From Paulinella micropora (Eukaryota; Cercozoa; Imbricatea; Euglyphida; Paulinellidae): a stretch of DNA of 64,000 nt. The notes beneath the pieces were generated by a model that was not told where the DNA came from, made no database searches, and worked only from the letters and a program-made list of their open reading frames with translations. The position numbers and the translations under genes were made by a program. Below, one piece after another: positions 37,966 to 48,083 of this stretch. How positions within the stretch are numbered: position 1 is the stretch's first letter; each line of letters starts with the position of its first letter. The stretch is from the NCBI GenBank assembly GCA_019918135.1, contig WBZZ01000007.1, positions 216,873 through 280,872 on the forward strand, given 5' to 3'.

Positions 37966-40565
37966 ATGTCCGCCGAGCAGAAAAAAGGACGAACAAAAGG
38001 GCCATGCCAAAGATGCGGCATCTTGACCATGACACCAGAGGCCGAAACAGTATTTTCCGGATGGACGAGTAATGGAAATGTAGATCACCGGTTCAGGGCG
38101 AACGTGGCCGGTTACAGCCGTACCTTTTCTTTAGACACCGGACGACTTAACCGGGAAGAATACGTCTTGATGAATTACCTGCATCTGCGCTGCTGGGATC
38201 GCTCCTTTGCCACAAGAAACGGGTTGCTTCCCTCCCTAGAGACGCTGCTGCAGGAATTCAAGACGAGCCGTCGCAAGTACTTAGGCCAGCTGGCAGCATG
38301 TGCTAACAAAGGCTACGAGGAGCTAGGAAATGATGACACGGCATGGACAGCGGCCATCGAGAGATTCAGCGTCCCACCCAGCACGATCGTGTTTAGCCCC
38401 TTGTTGATTCCCTCTCCGCGTTCTCTGCTGTCGAAGCAAGAATACTGGAATGCGATCGGGGCAGCCGTGAGGCTCAGGAGCCCGCTAGAGCCACTGACGG
38501 AGCTGGTGCTTTCTCGGGGCCAGGCCTACCCAGACCCGGTTGCTGGCCGGCAAGAGATACTACAGCTTGGCGAGGACAACGCTCGCTACTTCCCCTTTGG
38601 GGGGGGGCCAACACCATCCCCGTCCGCACGCTGACTGTGCACAACCTGGCCTTGGACGCACTGCCTTTGGTCAACGCAGACGCGAACCGCTTCCTCGCCA
38701 ACATCACCGAGCTCAAGTTTGCCCAAGTGGCCGGCGGCCTCGCTCTCGAGCTACGCGGGCTACCGGCGCTACAAAAGCTAGTCTTCACGCAGCGCCCGGT
38801 CACCGACCCGCCAGTAGTACACCTGGCCGTCGAGAACTGCAGGGGGCTGTCGACGATTAACACCTCCCTAGGGACAGGTGCAAGCCCCTAGCCGGTGAAT
38901 AGCCGGCTCACGGGGGGTTCGTCCGAGCAGGGCCTGAATTTGTTACCAGCGAATGGCCAGCTGGTGCTGGAAGCGGATTGCCCCCAGCTGCCGTTCCTGA
39001 GCCTGCCCTCGCTGCGACAGCATACTACAGGGGAAGTAAGACTGATCTGCGAGGACTGCCTGGCTCTGGACAGGGTTTCCTTGCCTGTGCTGTCCAGCGT
39101 CCGTAATCTCGTGATCATGGTAGAAGCCTCGGGGGAGGGCCCTCTCATTCCCTTCCGGGCTCTCGAGCTGCCCGTTCTACTGGAGACCGAGGGGAGACTC
39201 TCCCTGACCTTGTCCGGCTGTTCCGAGCTAACGGAGCTCACGCTGCCGAGCTTGCATCGGGGGCAAGCTCTACGTCCACGTATCGCGCTGTCATCAGATG
39301 AAGGCCCTGCGCTTGGACAAACTGATTGCAGCAGGAGGCATCTTTTTGACCTTTAAGGACTGTGAGAGCTTAGAAGCCCACAGCTTCCTACAACTGCAAC
39401 AAGCCTCGTCGCGTACCACTGTGCTATACCCCGAGTTTAGCCCAGGCACGAAGCGCCAGGCTTCTTCGGAGCCAGTTACGTTCAGCCTGGAACTGCACGG
39501 TTGCCCCTTATTCAAAAGGTTGGACCTACCCCTCTGGCAGTGCGCTGAGAAGTATGTGGTGAAGGCCACTCGTTGCAATGCGCTGGTCGAGCTGGGACCC
39601 GCCACAGAGCTCGCGGCCTGTACCCACTTTGAGCTCGCGCTGGAGGACTGCAAGGTGCTCGGGCGACTGCAAACGCCTGCGTGGCCACATGTCCAGACGT
39701 GCCTGATTAAGGTCGAGCGATGCGAGAGGCTCAGTGAACTGGTGCTACCGACCGAGCTGCGGGCCTGTACCTGCTTGCACCTCACGCTCGACGGCCTTCC
39801 CACGGGCATGAGCGTGTATGCGGCCGCGGTCAGGACATCGAGATCGCAAGAGCTTGGGAAGGAGGGGCCGGGGGGGTCTGCTTTGAGCCAACTCCCTGAG
39901 CTAACTATACCCAAGCTACCGCGGGTGCAGCAATGTGTGCTGGTGCTGAGGGGTGTGGAAAGCTGGAGAAATCGAACTGGCCGACAGAGCTGCCAGCGCG
40001 TACGTTGTTGGTCGAGGTCCACGGCTGCCACCAGCTCTCGGAGCTGGCTCTGCCCGAACTGCCACTAGTCGAGAGGTGCGAGATCGTGGTCAAGGGGTGC
40101 CGGAAGCTGAAGAGGCTAGCGCTGCCGGAGCTGCCAGCTTGTAGGTCTCTGACGATCGAGCTCCGGGATTGCCACGGGCTCTCGGAGGTGGCTCTGCCCG
40201 AACTGCCACTGGTCGAGAGGTGCAAGATCGTGGTCAAGGGGTGCCGGAAGCTGAAGAGCCTAGCGCTGCCGGAGCTGCCAGCGTGTACGTCGTTGACGGT
40301 CAAACTCCAGGATTGCCACCAGGTCACGGAGCTGGTGATCGCAGCGTTGTCGAGCGCCAGAGAATGTACGATCGACGTCGCGGAGTGTTCGCGATTCCAA
40401 GAGCTACGGTTACCAGCAAAGCTCCAGACATGTACCAAGTCTGAGCTCACGTCTCCCAAGTGTTCCGTGCTACCGGTGCTGCCGTCGGTCTTGCAGCTTA
40501 AAGCAGCGATTGGTGCCCGCCCGCCCGTGGAGCCTCCGGAGAAGAAGAGAAGAGTACAAGGCTAG
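37966..40565 (+). CDS. Cys-LRR protein with NYLHLRC-type N-terminal domain, interrupted
   Basis: ATG 37966 gives an N-terminal domain with a C-x2-C pair (CQRCGI) and EEYVLMNYLHLRCWDRS. The same domain is found in the genes ending at 58837 and 64000. The frame ends after a G-run at 38598-38606 and continues in frame 3. An in-frame TAG sits at 38889-38891. Frame breaks follow near 39290 and 39960, and the final frame ends at TAG 40563-40565. LRRs of the ALPELPACxSLxIxLxxC type fill 38640-40480, the last four almost identical (LPLVERCEIVVKGCRKLK). The C-terminus PPEKKRRVQG is a basic NLS-like tail. Either a decaying gene or one hit by several sequence errors. About 800 residues if whole. Confidence 0.65.
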
Positions 40566-41227
40566 CAACCGCGGAGTAATAGGCAAAGGGACAGGAGTCC
40601 GGGGGCTGAGCATTTTACCTCTGACTGTCAACTGGACACAATCATTAAAAAGCTGAAAACGCACAGTAAAAAAACTAGCGTCTGCCGGGCTCTCTTGTGA
40701 AGGCCAACCTGCCGGGGGCCGGGGGGGATAGCTAGCTTCCGACTACCGGCGAGTTTTCCCTGGGGAGCAAAGACTGATTTTTATTCTCTTGCTTCCCAAG
40801 AGACCTAAAAGAGAGTACGATATATGGACAGGCACACCCTCCCCAATAGTGTACGTCTAGGTTCGCGGAAGGGGGGTAGCCTCCCTTTCTCCGCCTGGCG
40901 GCGGGTCCGCCGGGCGCGGCTGCGGCGCCGCCTCCCAGGGGCAAGGGGCCAGGGGGGGGCGGACCGCGGGGCGGCACGCGGCCCCCGCCGGAAGGGGGGC
41001 GGACCGCGGGGGGGGGGGGGCCACGCGCGTGCCGCGGGGGGGGGGGGGCAGGGGGGTGGTCCCCCCCGGCAGAACCCGTGCCCCCCCCCCCGGCCGGCCC
41101 CCCCCCCCCTTTTCTCTCCGCCCGTGCCGGCGCCAGGGCGGCGCGTGGGTGTGGGTGACCCACGACCCACGCGCGCGGGACCGGGCGTGGCCGCCGGGCC
41201 AAACCTTAGCGGCAGAATCGGTCCGCC
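40566..41227. other. Upstream region of the helicase gene
   Basis: About 660 bases without a supported gene. The second half has many G- and C-runs of 8-13 bases. The ATG at 41228 sits in a GCCATGG context. Confidence 0.5.
40644..40649 (+). terminator. Poly(A) signal after the LRR gene
   Basis: ATTAAA about 80 bases after the stop at 40565, with no other gene between. Confidence 0.5.
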
Positions 41228-44200
41228 ATGGCCAAGCGGACGCAGAGCCAGGCGGTGCTGCCGGAGCCGTACGAGCCCTATTCTTTCCGCGGCAGCCACC
41301 CCTTCTATACGTCGCTGTCGAGCGGGGCGGGGGGCCAGGCCCCCGCCCCGGAGGCCGACGAGGCCAACATAGTGGACACCTTCTTCGAGCAGGGCGCCGA
41401 GGACTACGGCGCCGCCGGGCAGGGCCACCTGGCCCCCGCGCACGAGGGCGCCGACCTGGTGCGGGACGCGTGCTTCTGCCTGCAGATGACGGTGCCCTCG
41501 CGCTTCCTGTCGCAGCCCACGCCCCTGGGCTTCGAGACCAAGACCAACAAGGTGCACGAGGCCTTCAAGCTGCTGGTGTGCCTGTGGTGGGCCATTGCGT
41601 CGCACCCCGACCTGCTGGGCGTGGACGCCGAGAGCGCGCTGCCCCACAGCGTCCGGGCCGTGTCGGCGGTCCAGGACGAGCACGGCCAGGTCGTCGGCCA
41701 CTCGCTGTGGCTGTGGGTCAACCGCGCCAACTTCGACGTGCTGCGGATCATCAACGACCTGCTGGCCGACAGCCGGGGGTACGACCCCTGCCCGGGCAGC
41801 GCGCTGGCCACGGAGGAGGCGGGGGACGGGGCGGACGCGGGCGACGCCGAGCAGCCCGACGGCTGGCGGCCGCCCGCGGCCAAGAAGCAGCGGCGCGGGG
41901 GCGGCCAGCGCCCGCGCTGGCAGCCGACCAAGTGCCCCTTCACCGCGGACTACCGGGAGTCTTTGGCGAAGCTGATGCAGAACGTGGAGTTCCTGAGCTC
42001 GGTGGTGCTGGTGGCCCGGACCCCGCAGGCGGGGGCGGACGTGTCGGCGTTCCTGCTGCATCGGCGGACGGAGCGCGTGTGGGGGGGCTGCGTGCTGGAC
42101 CCGCGCGTCTTCTTCCACCCGCGCCATATGCGGCACGGGCTGCTGGAGGGCGTGGTGCCGGCGCAGCTGGACTGGGCCCGGTACGTGCAGGAGCCGCCCG
42201 CGGGCCAGGGCGGGGCGGCGACGTTCGCGGTGCCCTTCCCGGACCTGTTCTGGCGCCTGCCGTCCAGGCTGTCGCACGCCAGGTTCGCGCACACGCGCCT
42301 GCCGGTGCCCCGGCGCCCCGACCTGGAGGAAGCGCAGGGCACGGCCGAGGAAAACACCCTGCTGGGGGTGCTGGCGGCGGACGAGCAGCTCGGGCCCGAC
42401 GAGCTGTGCGCGCGCGCGTGGTCGCTGGCGGGCCTGGTGCGGGCCGTGGACGGCGGGGCCGGCGGCGGCGGCGCGGCCAGCGAGCAGATGATCAAGCGCC
42501 TGATGCACCAGGGGCGGCAGCGCCTGCTGGACGAGGTGGCCGAGCTGCGGCGGGGGGGCGCGTCGGCCGAGGCGTGCGCGTCGGCGCACTGGCAGGGGCT
42601 GCAGACCCTGCGGCGCGGGGTAGCCCCCCTGGGTGCAGAGCCTGCTGCGGGAGGGCGGCGGCTGCTCGGACGCGCAGCTGGCGGCCTTCTCGCACCTGAG
42701 CAAGCCCCGGCCGTCCGAGGTGGACGGCACCCCCTGCCGCTCAGCTGGTACTCGTTCCAGGCGCTCTCGGTCGACAACCTCGGGGTGTCGGACTGCTACT
42801 ACGTGCGGCTGCACAACCTGTTCGAGCACCAGCTGCGGGTGGGCACGATGCACGTGGAGGCGCAGCTCATGCTGCTGGTGGCGCAGTGCTCGGTGCGGGA
42901 GACGGCGTTCGTCAACATGGTGGCGTACGGCCCGCCGGGCACGGGCAAGAGCCGGCTGCAGGACCTGCTCATGAAGTTCCTGCTGCTGCCCGGCACGACG
43001 GTGGCGCTGACCGACATGTCGACCAAGGTCATGGCCGGCAACTACGACAAGCGCGGCGAGATGCGCGTGATGGACGAGATGCCGCAGCACTTTTTGGGGC
43101 TGCGCAACGGGCGCACCGAGGCGTCCAGCATCACGGAGACGATCAAGTCGATGCTGTCGGCGCCTACGCTGCAGTACCAGATCTGCCGCGTCGACAACGA
43201 GCGGGGGCAGCGCTTCATCGAGCAGACGTGCGCGCGCATCAGCGGCGCCTTCATCGGGGCCAGCAACACGTACCCGTGCGACTTTCTGGCCGCCATCCGG
43301 GACCGCCTGCTGTGCATCTACAGCCCCGCGCGCGAGCGGCCCGGCCACGAGCCCTGACGCAACGTCGGGACCGAGCCGGACGTGCAGAGCCAGGCCGTGC
43401 TGGAGGAACAGGTGCGCTGGGTGCGGGACGACACGGCGCTGGGCTACGTGTACGACACGCTGCTGGCGCTGGGCTTCGCCAACCCCGTGCGCCTGTACGT
43501 GACGCCGCAGCTGCTGGGCCGCTTCTGCCAGCGGGCCGAGCAGCACGGCGTGTGCGGCCTGCACTCGCAGCGCACGATCCACCGGCTCACGGCCCTCATC
43601 ACGCGCAACATCATCCGCCGCGCTATTTTTCTGGTGTTCCACTCGTCGCTGAGCCCGCTCATCGACCCCGGCCGGGGCACGCACTACGGCCGGCCGCTGG
43701 GCAAGGCGCCGGCGCTCGAGGACTTTGGGTGGCTGGACTTCTGGCTCAACGACGAGGACCCGTCCGTGCTGCTCACGGCCATCACCATGATCGGCGAGCA
43801 CGAGTTCCACTTCCCGCAGCAGCGCGCCGTGCTGTACACCCTGGCGCGCGAGTTCTTCGAGGCCCGGCACCAGGTGCCCGAGGCGCAGCAGCTGTGGCTG
43901 CCGGCGGGCACGCGCCCGGCGTTCGTGAGCGAGCGCGTCCTGGCCGAGGACGCCGGCTCGTGCCCGCGCTACTTGCGGCTGGCCGACCCGCCCGCGGCGC
44001 GCGACAAGTACGCGCGGGCGGCCCGGCACGCCCGGGAGGAGGTCCTGCGCCACGAGCAGGAGCTGACCGCCCGGCGGCGCCGCGTGGCGCTGCAGCGCAA
44101 TGGCGTGCGGCCGGGCCACTACTCCTTCTCCAAGCACGACAGCCAGCTGTTCGCCAACCACCTGGACTACGCCGAGTGCAGCCGCGCGCTGGGCGGCCTG

Positions 44201-45160
44201 CTGTGGAAGAACCACGCCCGGGAGCTGCGCATGGACTACCACGAGTTCAAGGACGTGCTGCACCAGCTGCTGCAGGGCCGGCCCGGCGACCGGGTGCCCG
44301 TGGTCGTGCAGCGCGCCGAGGACTTCCAGGTGCCGTCGCTGGTGATGGAGCAGGGGCTGGCGCCCGACCTGCTGCCGAGGCTCATGGTCCAGGTCCTGCA
44401 GGACCACTTTGCGCGCCCGCGCCAGATGCTCACGGGGCAGCTCGACCGCTCGCTGCAGCACTACGAGCTGTTCCTGACGGACCTGCTGCCGAACGGCGTG
44501 CAGCGCGGCCTGACGGACCCCGGCCGCGCGGCCGCAGCGGCCGGGCCGCCGCCCGTGGTGCAGGGCCAGCTGGGGCAGGACCCCGCGTCGCTGGGCGGGC
44601 TGCTGCGGCCGCTGCGGACGCGCGGCACCACCACCACCGGCACCAGCGCCGGCCAGGCGGCCGGCACCAGCGACGGCCAGGCGGCGGCCGGCACCAGCGC
44701 CGGCGACGGGGCCACCCCGCCTGGGGCCGCGCCGGGGGACCTGGCCGACTACGTGTACGCCCAGCACCGCCGCGAGTTCTGGCTGCCTGCCACCGCCGCC
44801 ACGCCCGCGGGCGGCACGCACGAGCACCTGCCCGACCACCGCCTGCTGCCCGCCCTGCTCGGCCGCGACGCCGAGATCCGGCGCCAGCAGGCGGCGGCGC
44901 TGGCCCCGCTGCTCGGGCTGGAGCCCGAGGCCCTGCTGCGCAGCGTGCTGGGCATCAACTCGTACGGCAGCGGCGCCAACCCGCTGCTGGAGACCACCCC
45001 GCCGGGCGTGGGCGCCGCCGCCGCGCCCCCGCCGTCGTCGTCCTCGTCGTCCTCTTTGTCGTCCTCGTCCTCTCCCTCGTCCTCTTCCTCGTCGTCCTCC
45101 GGCGGTCTGGCCGGGCTGGGCCCGACGGACGGCTCGGATGACATGCATGACTATGAATAA
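41228..45160 (+). CDS. D5/SF3-like AAA+ helicase, split by an in-frame TGA
   Basis: A single frame of 1,310 codons with one internal TGA at 43355-43357, giving parts of 709 and about 600 codons. Residues ~568-575 GPPGTGKS form a Walker A motif. MRVMDEMP near 611 is a Walker B. GASN near 677 fits the SF3/AAA+ motif C or sensor-1 Asn. The N-terminal 430 residues are unassigned and contain a basic KKQRRGGG stretch near 220. The part after the TGA is helical with conserved-looking F/Y/W, a TTGTSAGQA repeat and a Ser-rich tail. A ~110-base block at 42626-42735 reads better in another frame and is bounded by C-runs. NCLDV D5 proteins are replicative primase-helicases; assignment here rests on motif layout only. 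Confidence 0.7.
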
Positions 45161-45161
45161 A
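45156..45161 (+). terminator. Poly(A) signal overlapping the helicase stop codon
   Basis: AATAAA shares bases with the TAA at 45158-45160. Confidence 0.7.
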
Positions 45162-45167
45162 AAGAAT

Positions 45168-45171
<4 letters not shown>

Positions 45172-45208
<37 letters not shown>
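45172..45208. repeat. CT microsatellite after the helicase gene
   Basis: Uninterrupted CT tract of about 18 units, ten bases downstream of the poly(A) signal. Confidence 0.95.
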
Positions 45209-45798
45209 AAGCGCGCGCACGTGCGCCCTTTTGCGCCACCCGGCTAGCCGGAACGAGTCTCTGCAGGCGCTGCGGTAGCCTGGCTGCAGCCGGGCCCCCC
45301 CTTCCTCTCTCCTGCGCGGGCTTCAGCAGAAGCAGGCCGTCGTCTTACACTTTTAATGAGGAACTAGGAACGCACCTCGAAGCTACTAGGCACGGCCGAC
45401 GCGGTCGGCCGCCTGGGGGAGAGGGCGCAGTGCCTGCCCCGGGACGGACCGGGGGAGGGATTCTATCCAGGGGAGTCATAGCCCTCCTCTGTACCCACAA
45501 CACATGTGGGGGGCGAAGGGGAGGAGGGCACGCCCCGGGAAGGAGATGCCCCCCCCCGCGGGGGGGGGGGGGGCGCACCCCTCGCGTCCGTGTCGGGGGG
45601 TTGGCTTTTCTTTGGTTTCTTGTTATTATAACCTGCCGCCCGCCTCGCTCTTCTTCCCCCTCCTGCTTTCTTTCTTACCCCCCCCCCCCCTCTCTCTCCC
45701 CTCCCCGGCTGACTTTTCGGTTGTTGTGCGAGGGAGAGGGAGGGAGGGTGTGTGTGTGTGTGTTTTTGGATAGCCCCCCCCCCTAATCCACACCTTTC

Positions 45799-45805
45799 TA
45801 TAAAA
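45799..45805 (+). promoter_or_regulatory. TATA box for kinase-like gene 3
   Basis: TATAAAA, 50 bases before the ATG at 45856. The immediate leader is purine-rich and ends AAAACATGG. Confidence 0.7.
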
Positions 45806-45855
45806 GGTGGTGGTACCCGTTTGTTCTTGGAGAGAGAGCACCCAGAGGGCAAAAC

Positions 45856-47430
45856 ATGGCAGACCTTGCTCTTGCTACTGCTGTTGCGACTGCTATTGCA
45901 TCAGACCGTGCTATTGTTCTTGCATCCGACGAGTACCAAGCAATGATGCAAGAATTCAAGTCCATACCAACAGACGCAAAGTTGATAGCGGGAGGTGGAC
46001 ACATCGTTTCGAAGAACACGCAACACGTGTGGCGCCTAGGTGTGTTTGCGGCCGATGCGTATAAGCGGGCGCACGGACAAGCGGCGATAGAGTCCACTGC
46101 AGTGGACATCGTGTGTTATGCAGATACGATTCTGTCTAGAATGAAAGAGAACACCAAGGATCTTTCAGACGCCAAGATCACACCCGGGAATCACGTGATG
46201 GAATATCTCTTCTTCCTGCCTTCTCCGTCGGGTAAACCACCACCAAAGCCGGTCAAGGATACTACCGGCCTTTTACAAGAACTCGAGCGTAAGTACGACG
46301 AGGACGAATTGTGGAGTGAAATTAACGCGAACTGGGAGGATTGTGAGTACGTGTACGTTACCTTGGAAAAGATGGATGCAATGTCTTCCGAGTTAACACC
46401 CCGCTTCCGAGAGCGCACGGGAGACTACAAGAAAACACTTGCGCCTGTCTTGAAGGCGGCCAGCACCACGCTCGAAAAGTTTGTATGCTACGGTTCCGGC
46501 GAGGAGCGGAAACCAATGTATGTATTGCCAGACACCAAGCCCGAGAATATGGTACTCAGTCCCATCGACGGCAACAAGTACCTAGTGGACGTTCGCATGA
46601 TTGATGTTGACAAGACATATTACTACCCGGAGGAGGGCAAAGACACAATAGTGACCTTTGGGCATGGAACGGACGTGTTCCCCCTGCCACCAGAACTATG
46701 CACAACTCAGAACGCCAAGGCAGCGGTGCTCATGCACTACCTCCTACTAGTCTGCAACTTCTTCAAGGACGACCAACGTCCTCCCGACCGGGCCATGCGC
46801 AGCGTCTTGTTCGATCCCGACAGCTGTCCGGGGCTGGATAGCGTGGATGTTATTGTACAGAGCCTGCGGCTCATGACGTGCATAGACACGTACTACTGTG
46901 ACCTGCACAAGTCGGAACGGTCTGGCCAGTGTAGTCTTACGTATCTACTCGTGCACTATCACCCGCAGTTGGCACTGCAATTCATGCATGCAACGCACCA
47001 CGAACTGCCGCTGCCCGTGCTGGCAGGGCCCGGCGGGCCCTTGGCTCCACACGCCATGTACTCCTGCGTGTACAATTATTATATTCTCAAACGTATAGTG
47101 ACGTGCGCACGCTGTGGCTCGCAGCGGGCGGCAGGGTTGATGGGCCAGGCCCTGCGTACTTTCTACGAAGACGTGGTGATGGGCAGTGAAATCTACAGTT
47201 ACGTGCAACTGTACCAGGAATACGCCAAGGAGTACGGCGAGGAGAAGAAGAGTACGGCTGGCAAGTGGAATCGCAAGGAATATACTGATTTCCTGGCTTG
47301 GCTCCAGATGCACAACCCCGAAGTCGTCGCCTCGCTGCCAGACTGGCAAAAGTCTGCACCCAAGGAGTGGGGACCCTTGTTGAACGAGAAAGAAGCGCGG
47401 ATTGTCAAACCTACTACCTACTGCCCATAA
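45856..47430 (+). CDS. Kinase-like (probable pseudokinase) protein 3
   Basis: Intact 524-codon frame with clear TATA and poly(A) signals. Residues ~224-234 LPDTKPENMVL match the kinase catalytic loop (D-x-K-P-E-N). DVRMIDVD at ~245-252 stands in the DFG position with Asp conserved and Gly absent. The N-terminal 200 residues lack a recognisable glycine loop. The C-terminal ~270 residues are helical, with a C-x2-C (CARCGS) near 417. Codon use is much less G/C-ended than in the genes before it, so it may be a recent acquisition or under different selection. Of the three kinase-like proteins here this has the most canonical loop, so activity cannot be ruled out. Confidence 0.65.
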   Translation: MADLALATAVATAIASDRAIVLASDEYQAMMQEFKSIPTDAKLIAGGGHIVSKNTQHVWRLGVFAADAYKRAHGQAAIESTAVDIVCYADTILSRMKENTKDLSDAKITPGNHVMEYLFFLPSPSGKPPPKPVKDTTGLLQELERKYDEDELWSEINANWEDCEYVYVTLEKMDAMSSELTPRFRERTGDYKKTLAPVLKAASTTLEKFVCYGSGEERKPMYVLPDTKPENMVLSPIDGNKYLVDVRMIDVDKTYYYPEEGKDTIVTFGHGTDVFPLPPELCTTQNAKAAVLMHYLLLVCNFFKDDQRPPDRAMRSVLFDPDSCPGLDSVDVIVQSLRLMTCIDTYYCDLHKSERSGQCSLTYLLVHYHPQLALQFMHATHHELPLPVLAGPGGPLAPHAMYSCVYNYYILKRIVTCARCGSQRAAGLMGQALRTFYEDVVMGSEIYSYVQLYQEYAKEYGEEKKSTAGKWNRKEYTDFLAWLQMHNPEVVASLPDWQKSAPKEWGPLLNEKEARIVKPTTYCP

Positions 47431-47978
47431 CCCCCCAAAAAAGCGAGCCCCCTGTGATGTGGCGTTTGTCTTGCGCTCCTTTTTTATTAAAGTCTCAGTG
47501 TTTCCGGTGAGCTGCAAGCAACATTCAGCCATGGCAGGCCGCTGCCAGATCTCTGGTCCAAAGCTCGGCCCGTGGTCTAGCAAGGCCAGTCCTAGTCTGC
47601 GAGTCGTGCGGGCCCGCCGCAGAGAGAATAGATCCTGGCCTAGTCCAAGCCCAGCCCGCGGCAGCCTCTCTGACGGCCCCCCCACACTCCTTTCCTTCTC
47701 CCGGGGCCGTGCATCCACGCCCTGTCCCGGGCGCGCAGGGGAGGCTTCCCTCCCCCACCGGGGGCCCGCAGTGCTACCCTTCCCCTCTCTTCTTCTCCCC
47801 GCTGCCCGCCTGCCCTTCTCCTGTTCCCCGCCCTTACTTTCTTTCTGCCCTCCCAGGGAAAGGACAGCGAGCGTGCGCTGGACAGGAGAGGGGCCTCCCC
47901 CGCACACCGCCGCCCGGCGCGCTCCGTCGGCCGCGTGCACGCGGCCGCTCCACAACCCCCGTGCGGAGCGTGGTACCG
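47431..47978. other. Leader region of the HNH gene
   Basis: No gene supported. C-rich from 47640 on. The last ~70 bases resemble the leader at 50240-50318. Confidence 0.5.
47486..47491 (+). terminator. Poly(A) signal of kinase-like gene 3
   Basis: ATTAAA 56 bases after the stop codon, within a T-rich stretch. Confidence 0.65.
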
Positions 47979-48083
47979 ATGCAAAACCGGCTGAGCGAGC
48001 TGTCCGTCAAGATGCGGACGCGTGCCCAGCGCCGTCATCCTTCCGCCGAGTCCGAGCCCACGGCGGTGGAGTCCCCGTCTTCT
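47909..48083 (+). repeat. Shared 5' module, copy 1
   Basis: Leader plus first ~35 codons nearly identical to 50240-50423, including the TGGTACCGATG start context. Confidence 0.9.

Larger units (their letters stand above)
45161..45855. other. Intergenic region before the low-G+C island
   Basis: About 700 bases holding the CT tract, C/G inverted runs near 45545-45575, a GT tract at about 45749-45763 and a TATA box. No coding frame supported. Confidence 0.6.

Noticed and set aside
40805-45220. A 1,471-codon open frame on the minus strand opposite the helicase
   Set aside because: It is antisense to a protein with clear Walker motifs, is Arg/Gln/Val/His-rich and passes through the CT microsatellite. 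Strong G/C third-position bias opens the complementary frame.
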